Source: Rotaria sp. Silwood1
Taxonomy: Eukaryota > Rotifera > Eurotatoria > Philodinida > Philodinidae
Length of the DNA stretch: 64,000 nt
Direction of reading: 5' to 3'
Assembly: GCA_905250075.1 (NCBI GenBank)
Contig: CAJNOP010000343.1
Location: 1 to 64,000 of the forward strand
The notes below the pieces were generated by a model. It had not been told where the DNA came from and did not search any database. It was given only the letters and a program-made list of their open reading frames with translations. A program made the position numbers and the translations under genes. Shown here piece after piece: positions 1 to 11,195 of this stretch. Within the stretch, counting starts at the first letter, position 1. Every line of letters starts with the position of its first letter.

Positions 1-58
1 TGAATAATTCATACAAAGCTTCGATTCGGATATATTATGCACCTTGAAGCGAACTTCT

Positions 59-337
59 TCAGGTACCAACATAAATGGCAATCGAGTCACAAAACGATTT
101 GTTTTTCGACAGGATTCTTTTCAAATAGTGCGCTATTTAATATAAGTGATATGTGTGTCGTGCTTAGAAGGAAAATCTTGTTGAAAAGGAACAAACCTTA
201 CGTTTGCCAAATAAATAATCCAGGAGATCATCAACATTCAGATCTTGCATTGCCATTGATCGTCCCATGCTGGTTGTCAGCGCCAACAGCAATACCAACA
301 CCATAAATAAAAATATAGCTTTACTGACCTTGTTCAT
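59..337 (-). CDS. Small secreted peptide precursor, possible neuropeptide-like
   Basis: The ATG at 337-335 opens a protein with a basic start (MNKVSKA) and a long hydrophobic run (IFLFMVLVLLLALTTS), a typical signal peptide, then a short acidic stretch DLNVDDLLDYLFGK. A donor-like GTAAGG follows at 201 and an acceptor (AAATAG) lies at 133, giving a 69-base intron of the size usual here. The spliced model reads on in phase to a stop at 59-61 and gives 69 residues. Unspliced, the frame reads GKR just after LDYLF, a dibasic amidation-type site, and stops at 164. A TATA box lies about 90 bases upstream of the ATG. No family was recognised. It is probably a secreted peptide; a neuropeptide role is only a guess, and the exon structure is uncertain. 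Confidence 0.45.
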
Positions 338-423
338 TATTGTATAATTTTTATCGACGATTGAAGAGGAACCAGTTGATAAATACAAGAAATAGAAATG
401 GTATAGTTATACAGGTATGCTTA

Positions 424-437
424 GGCTTTTTATATAC
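424..437 (-). promoter_or_regulatory. TATA box of the small secreted peptide gene
   Basis: Read on the minus strand the sequence is GTATATAAAAAGCC, a near-consensus TATA element. It sits about 90 bases upstream of the ATG at 337, which leaves room for a start site near 395-405 and a short leader. Assignment to this gene is inferred from position and strand only. Confidence 0.4.
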
Positions 438-439
438 GT

Positions 440-2450
440 CGATCGACAAGCGAAGAACAATCTACGAGAAAAATTTTTTATCGATAGAGTGAGTCAGATA
501 TGATATTTTCTCCGAGAGAGAAATTCGTTATTTTGCACGTGAAAGGAGAGAGATAGGGAGACTCTTTTTTTTCTCATAGAAGAAGAGAGTCCCATTCGTA
601 TTTTTCTCGTAGGCAGACCTGTACATAGCCACCAATACAAAGAAAAATCTTATTTATATTTCGACAATACTGTGTTGTCGTTCTTCTGAGACCTTGCACC
701 GTATATACATTCTGACAAACTTTTTCTTTTTTTCGTTCTGTTCTCATCTAATTGTCAATAACTAAATAGCCTCATTGATCAGCAAATAAGCAACTGACAG
801 ATTTATTCAGCCTTGAAATGTTTCATTATACTATACAAATCAACAAGCATATCTGTTATTTTGTTATTCACTATCTCATGGACAAGGCCGAGGAAGAGAA
901 AAACCTGTTAACGTGGTAGTTGTCAATGAAAATAAAAACGATATCGATAAAGAAAGGATAATTACGTAGAAGGTATATGATAAAAGATACAAAACAGTGA
1001 CAACACACTGTTAATATGAAGAATTATGTATGTGTGACGTAAAGAAAAGAGATGAAAGACTCATCTCTGCTCTCTTGCTTGTTTTCTCACCATCTCTGAT
1101 GTACATACTGAAAAATCCATAACAAGATCGTTGATCTGATCAAAAAATAAACTGATTTGTATATTGGAGTTACAAATAAATCTATTACTCTCAACTTTTG
1201 CTTTTCAGTAATCGACTTCTTGTTGAAATAAATTTCCTTTTAAATAATTTCGGTATAACGATGAATAAAGAAGATTGTAGAAGTAACATGCCGACGGGTA
1301 TTCTAATATTTATCTACATTTAAATATTCATCAGCTATCTCCAATACAATAAGCACACAAGAACAAAAAAATAATAAAATTTAAATTCAAAAAAATAAAA
1401 ATAAAAATGATAAAAGGAATGTGTAACACAATCGTTATAAACATGAAATATAATCAAGATATAACAGAATTAGTCACACGTCAAGTACAGATCAATAAAA
1501 GTTTATACAAGATTATTAGATACAATAATATGAAACATGAAAAAAACAATTTAATTATATATTTGGTAATATAACACCAAATATGTATTAATCTTCTTTG
1601 TGAATTGTGGGCATTTGGTGCACGCAACGTTGATATAATTTCATTGATCGATGAATCTGCGAAGTACTTCTGTCATAACAAATCAGATCAGACAGAAAAG
1701 TTCTTCTGGTTGAGCAATAAATAAAATAAACGACTATTACTTTGCCATAATTGATTGATGTTTTTTTCTTTGAGTAGGAAATCCATTATTTTTTCATAAG
1801 CACATCAAAATTTTGAAAGATAGGCGGTTGATCAATTCCGAATTTACCTAGTGCTCGTCAAAACTGTTCATTAATAAAGCAAATAGGATACTAACTTAAT
1901 AACAACCGTATTCGAAGTGATTCTCTTTCATTTATACATGAACAATTCCACTTATTAGGGACGTGACTTCGCAAAATCGGAACGCATATATCTTGGGATG
2001 ATGAAGTTTCCTAGAACTAATTTTTATATGTCATATGTATGTTGGGTTACTTTAGATACCCTGAAAAAAATCAGCCTTAGAGATCCTTGTTCAGGGGAGT
2101 TATCACTAAAAATTAGCATTAAGGACGTCAGTCAAAAAAGGATATCAACTTTCACTTCGTGTGGTGTGGCTTAAAAAAAGCTTTAAATTGATTCAACATT
2201 TTTGAAACCTAAATAGTACATTCTGTAGACAACTTCTAAAGCTACAAAATCATTATCCAAAGATTTTTCCGAGCATGCCTAGGTTTTTCAAAAACTTCTA
2301 TTTACTTTTCGATAGGGACGTGACGAAGTGTAAATATGCAAACGAAAAAATTTCTCTTAAAACTGAATGAAAAGTTCATAAAACAATCCCAAAGGGTATA
2401 ACTTCTTCTTCACATTATCGTGAAATAAAAATTTTTGTTTCAGGACTTGA
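440..2450. other. AT-rich non-coding stretch
   Basis: No reading frame with the A/T-ending codon bias of the nearby genes, no splice-bounded exon and no RNA gene was seen. The stretch is plain AT-rich sequence with poly-A and poly-T runs. From about 1,950 onward, phrases such as 'gggacgtgac' occur twice (near 1,960 and 2,315), which may mark older repeat debris beside the foldback that follows. Confidence 0.4.
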
Positions 2451-2454
2451 TAGG

Positions 2455-4205
2455 ACCTCTAGAAGGCATTGCATGTAAGCAGCGACCAATCCCAGCAGCC
2501 TATTGCTCAATCGATGTCACCGATTTGGCTGATATTTTTACAGTAGGTACACCTAACAGAACTAGAAACAAACTGAAAATTTCAGCTCAAACGTATGAGC
2601 AATTTTGGAGATATAGACGATACAAGTGTGAGGGGTAGGTCTCATCTGGAGTGCTTTATAGTGCAACACTTTCCAGTAAATCTCCATTTTCTCGAGAACA
2701 ACAAGAGATATAACCGAGATATTTTTACCATAAATACTATCGAAGATGGACTATATTTTTATGGTAATACAAGTATCTCATCCCTGAATGATTTTTGCCT
2801 GGCATTATATACCATTTTCAGAAAACATTCTCACGTAGATACGGCAAGTTGGTTGAATCAGCGCGCTAGAACTAATCGAGAGTAGTCTCATCTGAAAGAG
2901 CACATCACAATGCATCGAGTGACGTTTTCAAAAGTTTGTAGAATTGAACTTTGGTAGCAAAAATTTTTTGAACAAGACTGGAAGGGCCAAATTTGGGCCC
3001 CGACTCTCCCTATGAAGATTGATGATTTATTTTCAAATATTCAATTTAAGTGTTTCAAATGAAAGGCCATGTCGAGAAATCTCTAAATCCAAAATTTCAG
3101 TTCATTTGAGGATGTCTGTGAAAAATGGTGAAGGAGTTACTTTTTAAAATTTTATAGAGTAATAATATATAGTCCGTCCAATTTTTCTCAGATTCATATT
3201 CCAGTTAAAGTGCAACCAAAAGATCTGAAATTTTCACTATAAACTATTCTTATCAAGTCCTTAATATTCACAAAATTTCAGGTCAAAATTCGAATTTTCA
3301 GTTTTCTTCATGGTCATGAGGGGGATGACGGCAATTTCCCATAGATGATAATTCGGAAACAAATCAAAGTTCGAATTTTGACCTGAAACTTCACACATAG
3401 AAAGGGCTTCATGAGTCTTACTTATGGTAAAAATTTCAGATCTCTTGGTTGCACTTTAACTGGAATATGAATATGAGAAAAAATTAGATGGACTATACAT
3501 GGTATCCTACGATATTTCACAAAAATAAATGTTTGAACATTTTTCACAGATAAATTCAAATGAGCTGAAATTTTTAATTTAGCGGTTTCTCGACATGGGC
3601 TTTCATCTGAAATGCTTAAATCAAACATTTGAAAATAAATCGTCAATCTGCATAGTGAGAATCGGGCCCCAAATTCTGTCCTTCCAGGCTTGTTCAAAAA
3701 GTTTTTGCTACCAAAGTTCAATTCTACAAACTTTTGAAAACGTCAGTCGATGCATTTTCATATGCTCTTTCAGATGAGACTACTCTCGATTAATTCTAGC
3801 GCGCTGATTCAACCAACTTGCCATATATACGTGAGAATGTTTTCTGAAAATGGTATATAATGCCATGCCAGGCAAAAATCATTCAGGGATGAGATACTTT
3901 TTTTGCCATAAAAATATAGCCCATCTTCGATAGTATTTATGGTAAAAATATCTCGGTTATATCTCTTGTTGTTCTCGAGAAAATGGAGATTTACTGGAAA
4001 GTGTTGCACTATAAAGCACTCCAGATGAGACCTACCCCTCACACTTGTATCGTCTATATCTCCAAAATTGCTCATACGTTTGAGCTGAAATTTTCAGTTT
4101 GTTTCTAGTTCTGTTGGGCTTACCTACTGTAAAAATACCAGCCAGATCGGTGGCATCGATTGAGCAACGTTGGTCGTGGCTTACGTGTAGTGCCTCATAG
4201 AAAAT
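2455..4205. mobile_element. Long foldback (palindromic) element, type A
   Basis: The left arm (about 2,455-3,300) reappears as its reverse complement in the right arm (about 3,370-4,205), folding around a centre near 3,335. Long matched pieces include the block starting GAGCAATTTTGGAGATATAG at 2,600 and its complement near 4,065, and the GGTCAAAATTCGAATTTT inner edge at 3,281 against 3,380. The arms differ by point changes and small indels, so this is an old copy. Short open frames appear in both arms only because they are mirror images; no transposase is visible. The ends carry a GCATTGCATGTAAGC-like terminus, also found at the ends of the element at 38,930-40,985. It is probably a non-autonomous foldback transposon. 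Confidence 0.8.
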
Positions 4206-4574
4206 CAGTTTTTACGAAGTAAATTTTTTGAGTCCGATCTTGTTGAAAATTTCACCATGGATGTAATTTTGTCCTAGAGTCTATCCTGAAATTTTTGAAT
4301 TTTTTTCTCATGCCGTTAGAGAGATATTCATTAATAACTACGTAATTAACTAACTAATTAATTTTAATTAAGTAGGATCTGAAAGAGCAGATATTTTTAC
4401 ATATGTCTATGCTAAAAGAACTTATTCAGAAAAATCACTCTTGTACAAAATTAAAATCAAATGAAAGCAGGGTATGTCCCGTTTTTCGTGAAATTGCCCA
4501 TATTTACCCCCTGGGCTCATTCTCAAAAGAGATACAATGTGTTTTATATATAAATATTGGCAAAGAGTAGAAAT

Positions 4575-5560
4575 ATCTTTAGCTATTTAGTTCTTTTAGA
4601 GCTATTTTATTCTATACATAGCTATTCTTTCTTATGTATAGCGAACGGGTGGGGCATAATGAATGGCCGCTTTTCGCATTACATATTTTCATCAATTAAT
4701 ACACATTATTAAAAAAAAATAAAATACACCAAAAGGTGCAGCGTGAAAAGCTCTAAAATTTATATCAGACCGGTTTTTTTTGTAGTTGCACTTATTGCTT
4801 TCAAGGTGGTTAAAATTTTGAGCGATCGAATTTCAACCGTGCGAAAATTTATCGCCGAGAATTCTACTTTTTTTGAAAGCAATTACAATAAGCTTTACTA
4901 TGTAAACTGTAGAGCTTTTCACGCTGCATCTTTTGGTATATCTTGTTTTTTTTTTAAGTAAAAGATATCAAATGAGAAAAAAATGAAATGAGAAAAAAAA
5001 GAACTTCATCTTGTACAAAAAAAAGATTGTTTTCGCATGGTCAAAGTTTGATTGCTCAAAATTTCGTCTGTTTTGAAAGCAAAAAGTGCAACTAGAAAAA
5101 AAAACGGTCTTATGTAAATTGTAGAGCTTTTCACGCTGCATCTTTTGGTGTAGTTTTTTTTTTAATAATGCGTATTAATTGATGAAAATGTGTAATGTGA
5201 AAAGCGGCCATTCATTATGCCCCACCCTTTATCTATTTGAAGAGATAGCTATTTAAACTTGTGAAAGCTATTTATTCCTTTCCATAACTATTTATTCGTT
5301 TGCATAGCTATTTATTATAACAGAAGCTATATGAAGATCTTCAAAGCTATTCAATTATATTTGTAGTTATTTAAATGCGTATCAGCTATTCATTCAATAT
5401 AGGGATTTTTTTTTCGAGTAGGAGCTAGTGATATTGTTAGTAGCTATTTATGAATTATTTTCAGTCGTTGATTAGTTCTTACTATTTTTTGTTTGGATAC
5501 CTATTTAATTTTTAGCGTATGAATTAGGGATTTTCATTAGGAATTTAAATAGTCATTGGC
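4575..5560. repeat. Degenerate AGCTATTTA array, interrupted by an insertion
   Basis: Units built on AGCTATTTA(TT) recur about every 25-30 bases at 4,580-4,640 and again from 5,225 to about 5,460, with weaker copies to 5,560. The unit spacing and wording match on the two sides. The two halves are separated by the palindromic element at 4,646-5,226, which appears to have inserted into the array. Confidence 0.6.
4646..5226. mobile_element. Foldback/MITE-like element with GGGTGGGGCATAATGAATGG ends
   Basis: The left end reads GGGTGGGGCATAATGAATGG and the right end is its reverse complement (CCATTCATTATGCCCCACCC). Homology continues inward: GCGTGAAAAGCTCT at 4,741 pairs with AGAGCTTTTCACGCTGCA near 5,120, and TAGTTGCACTT near 4,783 pairs with AAGTGCAACTAG near 5,085. 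The whole roughly 580 bp can therefore fold into one hairpin. The 72-residue open frame inside shows no domain and is probably fortuitous. No clear target-site duplication was found. Confidence 0.75.
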
Positions 5561-6093
5561 TATTCATTTCATCGGATTGATTCTTTCGAGGAGAAAAATG
5601 AGTTTATGAAAATAGATGAAATGCATTAACAGATTGGTAGATCAGTAGTTATTGAGTCTTCGGTATCGTTTGAAGATATTTTGGGGTAATCGATAAATAT
5701 TTGTATTTTTTATATTCGTGTTGGCGATTATTATATGTTGTTTGTTCTCTAAAAGTGAAGTATGCTTTGTAAGATGCATAAATATAATAGAAAAATAGGG
5801 ATTTGATGTGTAATAGTATGCCTATCTAATCTGTATTAGACTCAAATGTTCAAGAATATTTAAAATATATTGATAATTATTAAAACGATCTGGAATCATT
5901 CATTATGAATGTCTCGCTAATATTAGGTACTTCTGGACTTACATGTTGATTAGTTCTTTTTTTAGAATTATGTTATGTGGGGTATCATTTTTTAATTTTG
6001 ACAGAGGGAAAAAATTCTAATGTATTATTACTATGAAACTGAATCGATATGCGAAATTTGTGTTTTTTTTTGCAATAAATCAGAGATATAGAT
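5561..6093. other. AT-rich intergenic stretch
   Basis: No exon, RNA gene or repeat unit was recognised here. It separates the AGCTATTTA array from the 3' end of the PrimPol-like pseudogene. Confidence 0.35.
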
Positions 6094-7095
6094 TTATTGA
6101 AGTGAATTCCGAATTAATACTATATTGTTATGTTGAGAATCTTTACAGCGAATGCAATATGTGAGTTTTTTTGTGTCAATTAAAATTGCACTTGAATTAT
6201 TTTGATGATGATCGCCTTTTCGTGGACAGCATCGATAGTTACCACCGATATTGAAAAATACTAAGTCGTTGTTGTAATTACCTCGGACACACGAATGAAT
6301 GTAACCTAGATGATTTGGGTCAGATCCTGTTATTTTTTCGACAAATGGTTTAAATTTTTGCATCTCTTGTTGAGAGATGTTTGTATGGGTGTTTCCATTA
6401 GATTCTAGAACTTTCAATTTCTTCAATATCGAAGAAGCTGGTAATGAGCTTGTTTTAATAGAAAAATAAGAATTTAAATGGTTGTTAATATTATTCAAAA
6501 TTATTAAAGTAGATTCAGATATCGAAAGTGAATTATTTGAATCATTTAATTTTAGTTTAAATTGATTATTATCAAGATCGAGTATTGATAAACTAGAGAA
6601 TTTGCTATTATAGGTGATAATTGATTTTTTTGATATCTCAAAATATGAAATGTCGGAGTGATTATTACATTGAAAATTAGTAGAATGAAGAAGAAAATTA
6701 TTTTGGCATCGTTTAGTATAGTCAAATAATCGAAATGGTTGATTTCGCGAATAAACATTTAAATCAATGGCCATACTTCATTGATTCTGTTTATTCAGTA
6801 CAAGTAGATGGGCAATTTCAGCGATATTAATGTGAGAAGTATATGAATAACATTTGTTGCATTGCACCCGTAACACAGTAGTATATGGTGATAAAAATGT
6901 AATTAAGTCAGGTATGGTATATTTTTTTAAATTAAAATTTATATTGAAAAATGGGCACTTGTGTTGAATGACTGTTAATAAAAGAAAATGTATAAAATTT
7001 TTTATAAAAATACCTAAGATAATATTATTGTCAAACAATACAGTAGGATTAGCATGAATCAAATGATACAATATTTTTTGTCAAGTTGATCTACG
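6094..7095 (-). pseudogene. PrimPol-like DNA primase-polymerase, C-terminal part, decayed
   Basis: The minus-strand frame carries the PrimPol signature IDLNVYSRNQPFRLF (family: VDLGVYTRNRNFRLY). About 170 residues later comes the UL52/PrimPol zinc-knuckle region: C in CVRGNY, H in PRKGDHHQNN, and CIRC near the end. Upstream in the same frame, HLIHANPTVLFDNNIILGIF matches the family stretch HLIFQLHDVAFKDNIHVGNF. An in-frame TGA (6,780-6,778) interrupts the region between these blocks, in a spot that aligns continuously with intact family members. A reading-frame break near 7,070 separates the HLIH block from a short QLDKKY piece after an acceptor at about 7,096. The N-terminal catalytic (AEP) half was not found. 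In animals PrimPol reprimes stalled replication forks; this copy looks non-functional. Confidence 0.7.
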
Positions 7096-7604
7096 ATTAA
7101 AGAAGAAAAAAAATGTATTAATTTTAACTGAGATTTCTAGAGTTTGCTAATCTCATGGATGAAAATGTGTTTGCTTTAAAAAGTCTTACAGGTAGTAAGC
7201 ATACTCAACTGAAGTTTATTTGAGTAGAGAGATACTAAAATACTCATTCCCGATCAAAAAATTTCTAGAATGTCTATCTTCGTCTCAATTTATGTGTTAT
7301 TGGGTGCTTTTTGTTGGTAGTGTGTGTGGAAGAGAATAAAATTAACGGAGTGTCATAATGTTTGTATCAGATTGTTCAAACTTACGCTTCCAAAACAAGA
7401 CATTGTTGTAGAGCAATGTCAATATAGTTGTTATTTTCAGAATAGATATAATCGAAAATATTTAATATATAATAAAGTATTTTGAGACAACAAGTCACTT
7501 CAGTTATTGGTTTTGTATATTCCGATTATTATCTATGTAATATTCGAAATCGATATATGATTTAATTGCGTTTGTTGGAAGCATAATTTCGTAGGTAATT
7601 ATAT
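7096..7604. other. Non-coding stretch upstream of PrimPol remnant
   Basis: This stretch was searched on the minus strand for PrimPol N-terminal exons. None of the catalytic motifs or family blocks was found, only AT-rich sequence. Confidence 0.35.
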
Positions 7605-8920
7605 CATTCGTCGACAAAGTTTTGTCGACAAGCATTTTGGTCGACAAAGTTTTGTCGACATAGTTTTGTCGATAAGCATTTTGGTCGACAAAGTTTTGTC
7701 GACAAGCATTTAGGTCGACAATATTTTGTCGATATATATTTCGTCGAAATTATTTTGTCGACCAATTATTTCGTCGACAAACATTTCTGATAAAATATTA
7801 ATATTAAAAAGTACCAATCTATCTTTTTTTTTTGTATACTCAAAAAGTGAGTACACCCTAGAATCGGTTAGTGTGTCCGACAGTCCGTCCGTCCGTTTAC
7901 ACGACAATTTTTGCAAGGAGAGTTTGATCGCGATGAAATTTTCTATACAGTTTAGTCTCAACAATATCTTGGTCGAGTTCGAAGATGAGAAGGATCAGCC
8001 GAATCGTTCGTGAGTTATTGCAAAAATACTCATTTTCCCAATGGCTTCCTATGGGAAAATCGACCTATCCCCAGCTTCGTAAAAGACTTTTCCTATCATA
8101 GCTATACGAAACTCCCACTATTATATACCATTCGATAGAGAATTTCAAGAGCTACAAAATGACATATAAAATATTAAGAAACAAAAAGACTAGGCCACTT
8201 TTTGGGAAGATAAATAAACGGAAATCGCTCCTGTTCTCTTGCACGCTCTAATTGATCCCGTATTAGCGCTCTATCTGCCGATCATAGTCGTAATACTTCG
8301 AGGTTTTCTGGCACGGGGAACTCGAATCTGTACTCCACTTGCCTGGAAACCCAATTGGTTGAGCATAGACCAATAGAAATAAAGTTATAGGAAAAACGAC
8401 ATTCTTGGGATAAATCAAGGCGAAGAGTTAAAATCTAAGCTTTATTCGTCTCCAAATTCTATTAATTTAACAGTAGCCGTATACAAATCAAGTGTCTCGA
8501 GAAAATATTTGCTAGGATCATTTTTACGCCCACACATTCTAGAATAGCTCATCTGTATCATTCACTTTTTGAAGTACACATAAATCTCGGATTTAAATCC
8601 GAGGTTTCCACATTTATTCTGTTTCAAATGGGAACACTTTCAACTAATTAGTCAAAGTAAAATTTAATCATAAGCAGGCTTTTTTTGTTAACAAATAGAA
8701 GTTCATAATATCAATGAACACACAATAGATTAAATTGATGGTCGACGCAATATGTCGACAAAAGAGCTTTCGACAAAAATTCATCGACGAACTGTACTGT
8801 CGACCAAATAGCTGTCGACAAAAGATGCTATCGACGAATGATATAGAATTCAAATACTTAATATGATCAAGAATAATCATAATACCAAAGCATAGATGAC
8901 TCAATCTTTCGACAAATTTT
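7605..8920. mobile_element. Putative DNA element with GTCGAC-rich subterminal repeats
   Basis: The left end (7,608-7,785) holds more than ten copies of the word TTGTCGAC/GTCGACAA, several in a 29-30 base tandem unit (GTCGACAAAGTTTTGTCGAC plus AAGCATTTTG). The right end (8,738-8,840, with one more near 8,908) holds diverged copies such as ATGTCGACAAAAGAGC. Between them lie complementary words (ACTCAAAAAGTGAGTACACC near 7,840 and CACTTTTTGAAGTACAC near 8,563) and a CCGTCCGTCCG run. Clustered short repeats at both ends are a known arrangement of transposase-binding sites in several DNA transposon groups. No transposase frame is present, so this would be a non-autonomous copy. Exact borders are uncertain. 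Confidence 0.45.
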
Positions 8921-9954
8921 TAAACATCAAATAACAGATCTTATTTTTCATAATAATGATGAATATACTAGCGAAACATCATTGTGGACTTATACTAGAA
9001 ATGTATATTCATCTATCTTGGCTCTCTTCTAAAATCTAAAGCATTTGACAATTGTTTCATCATCTGGGAATAAGAAATATTCACCTTTGTCAATGTTTTG
9101 TCTACCAAGCACTACTCATATCTCTTCGATTCTTACTGTATTATGTAATTATTTGTATAGTATTGATGATTGTCTTTCTTTACTTGATAATTATCTAAAA
9201 TAGCTAAACACGATCATCGTTCAAATCGATTATATCACTAGTTCATCAATGATCTCTTACAATATGGTGAATTAATACTGTTTTATTGTTGTTTTAAGTT
9301 AAGAAATAATATTAACAACCCAATGAAATTAATGCTCATGTTAATACATCGTATGATTACTCAAAATAGCGAATAAAATATGACGGTTTTTATCATTATT
9401 AAAATATTAGAAATAGATGGTTTTATTCATATTTTCATTATTCTAAATTGTTTAAAAATGAAATTAATAATTCACTAGAATTAGATAGGCGAATAATTGC
9501 AAATGAGTTTCTTGATTGTGCGTGTGAATGTTAAGAAGAGTAATAGACACACCCACACTCTATTTGATGGAGTAAAAATCTCGTGTTAAATATACATTGA
9601 CTATTTCATTATAAAATAATTGAAATATTAGTTAAACAACTATTATTATTTGTTCAGTCATTTAAAAATATGTAAACAATACAATTACAGGTTCTTGTGA
9701 AGGATTTTTAAATAAAGACGAATTGAAATACTTCTCATTATTTAATACTTTCTAAATCAAATAAAAAGAAAAATGTAGTAACTTGATAAATTTAACTTTA
9801 GTATTTTTTTATTTTAAGTTCGATCGAATTTTAGACTAACAAGATATGAGTCTTTCGATTCGACAGTAGCAAAGATATTTAAGAACATTGAAATCAAATA
9901 CTACGTAAGTGAAATTTACTTGTCTCGAAAGATAAACTGCTTTTTTTTGTTTAG
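8921..9954. other. AT-rich intergenic stretch
   Basis: No supported gene or repeat was seen. The sequence is simple AT-rich DNA with no codon-biased frame. Confidence 0.3.
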
Positions 9955-10124
9955 CTGAACATAATCTTTGTCAATTCGTTGAACAATTAAAACAACTTGT
10001 CTATTGGAAGATTTTTGGTAAAATTGCTCGTGAAAAGGTTAAATCATATCGTTTAATGATTCAAAATCGTTTTCCAAATAGTCAAATTGATATTCAAATA
10101 TTAAAATGTCGTCTTTGGATGTAA
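9955..10124 (+). pseudogene. Orphan coding exon (terminal exon or gene fragment)
   Basis: A strong acceptor (TTTTTTTTGTTTAG) ends at 9,954. An open stretch follows with the A/T-ending codon bias of real genes here, encoding EHNLCQFVEQLKQLVYWKIF and a further 35 or so residues through RFPNSQIDIQILKCRLWM to TAA at 10,122-10,124. No upstream exon joins in a compatible phase: the nearest candidate, ending at a GTAAGT at 9,904, leads to stops. The family was not recognised. It could be the last exon of a gene whose 5' exons are far upstream, or a fragment left by rearrangement. Confidence 0.3.
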
Positions 10125-11195
10125 TTATTATTTTTAATATGACATTGTTATATGTTAAAAAAAAAACAAAATAATCTTTCTCTTTTTGTTTAATAGTTAA
10201 TTTTATAAAATTTTTATCGCTATTCTTTGTTTTTTTTTTACTTTGAAAAACAAATAAAATGAAATTCATATTCACTTCTAACAAGATCTTTGTTTTCAAT
10301 AAATATTACATATGCGAAGAGAACCTTTAATCAATAATTATAGTAATAAGAGAAGTATCAGCAGTTATATAATTAAAATAACTTTTATTGTCTCAACATA
10401 TTTTGCTGTTGAATCCTATTGAATGTACTCAATAAGAAAAAAAACAACATCAGTCGCAGATATATAACAACTTATGGCTGGTTCTAATCAAATATTTTAA
10501 TCAAACATCGATATCAGACTTAAATAGGAGTAATTGAAAAGAGTTGATTGGATCATGATAAGAATATTTCAATAGGTAAGACTTTGACATATTTTATTAC
10601 ACGAAATCTTTCACAAACATAACTTTTCCATTCCAACTGCAAAGAGCAACACTAGCATCAATTATTTTTTTTATCAGATTGGAAAATGATTCTGAGCAAG
10701 GACTTGATTATTCATCGAATCCATGATGATTCTTCTAAATTCATCAATCATTCATGAACTCCTCATGTATACAGATATATCATCCCATATCCAGACGCTA
10801 TATATAGACTTTTCCGTATCACCTCAGGACGGTAACAAATTAGAATGTTTTTTTATGTAAAGAAAAACAAAAATTATTTGAAAACCTTTCGAAATGAATT
10901 GTACCATTTATCAAAATTGAAGGAATTCTTTTATTTTCTTCGGTACATTTCTTGAATGGAAATATTTTTTGCATCGATAGGATAGGTTGAATAATTGATG
11001 TAAATCTTTTGAGGAAATATCATGTGACGAAATATAGCAATGAATCATTTCATTATTTTTGTGTAAGAGTATGATTCAACGTTTCAAGAACGGAAAAAAA
11101 ACCAACATTTGTTTTTCTTCCATTTATATGTGATATAAACTTCGTCAACTGACGTTATAATATTAACCATTTCTTGAAACTGATAATAACGACAA

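Noticed and set aside
3809..4075. 88-residue minus-strand frame, nearly identical to a plus-strand frame at 2,595-2,885
   Set aside because: The two are mirror images created by the foldback arms, contain no domain, and differ by indels. They are not evidence of a gene.
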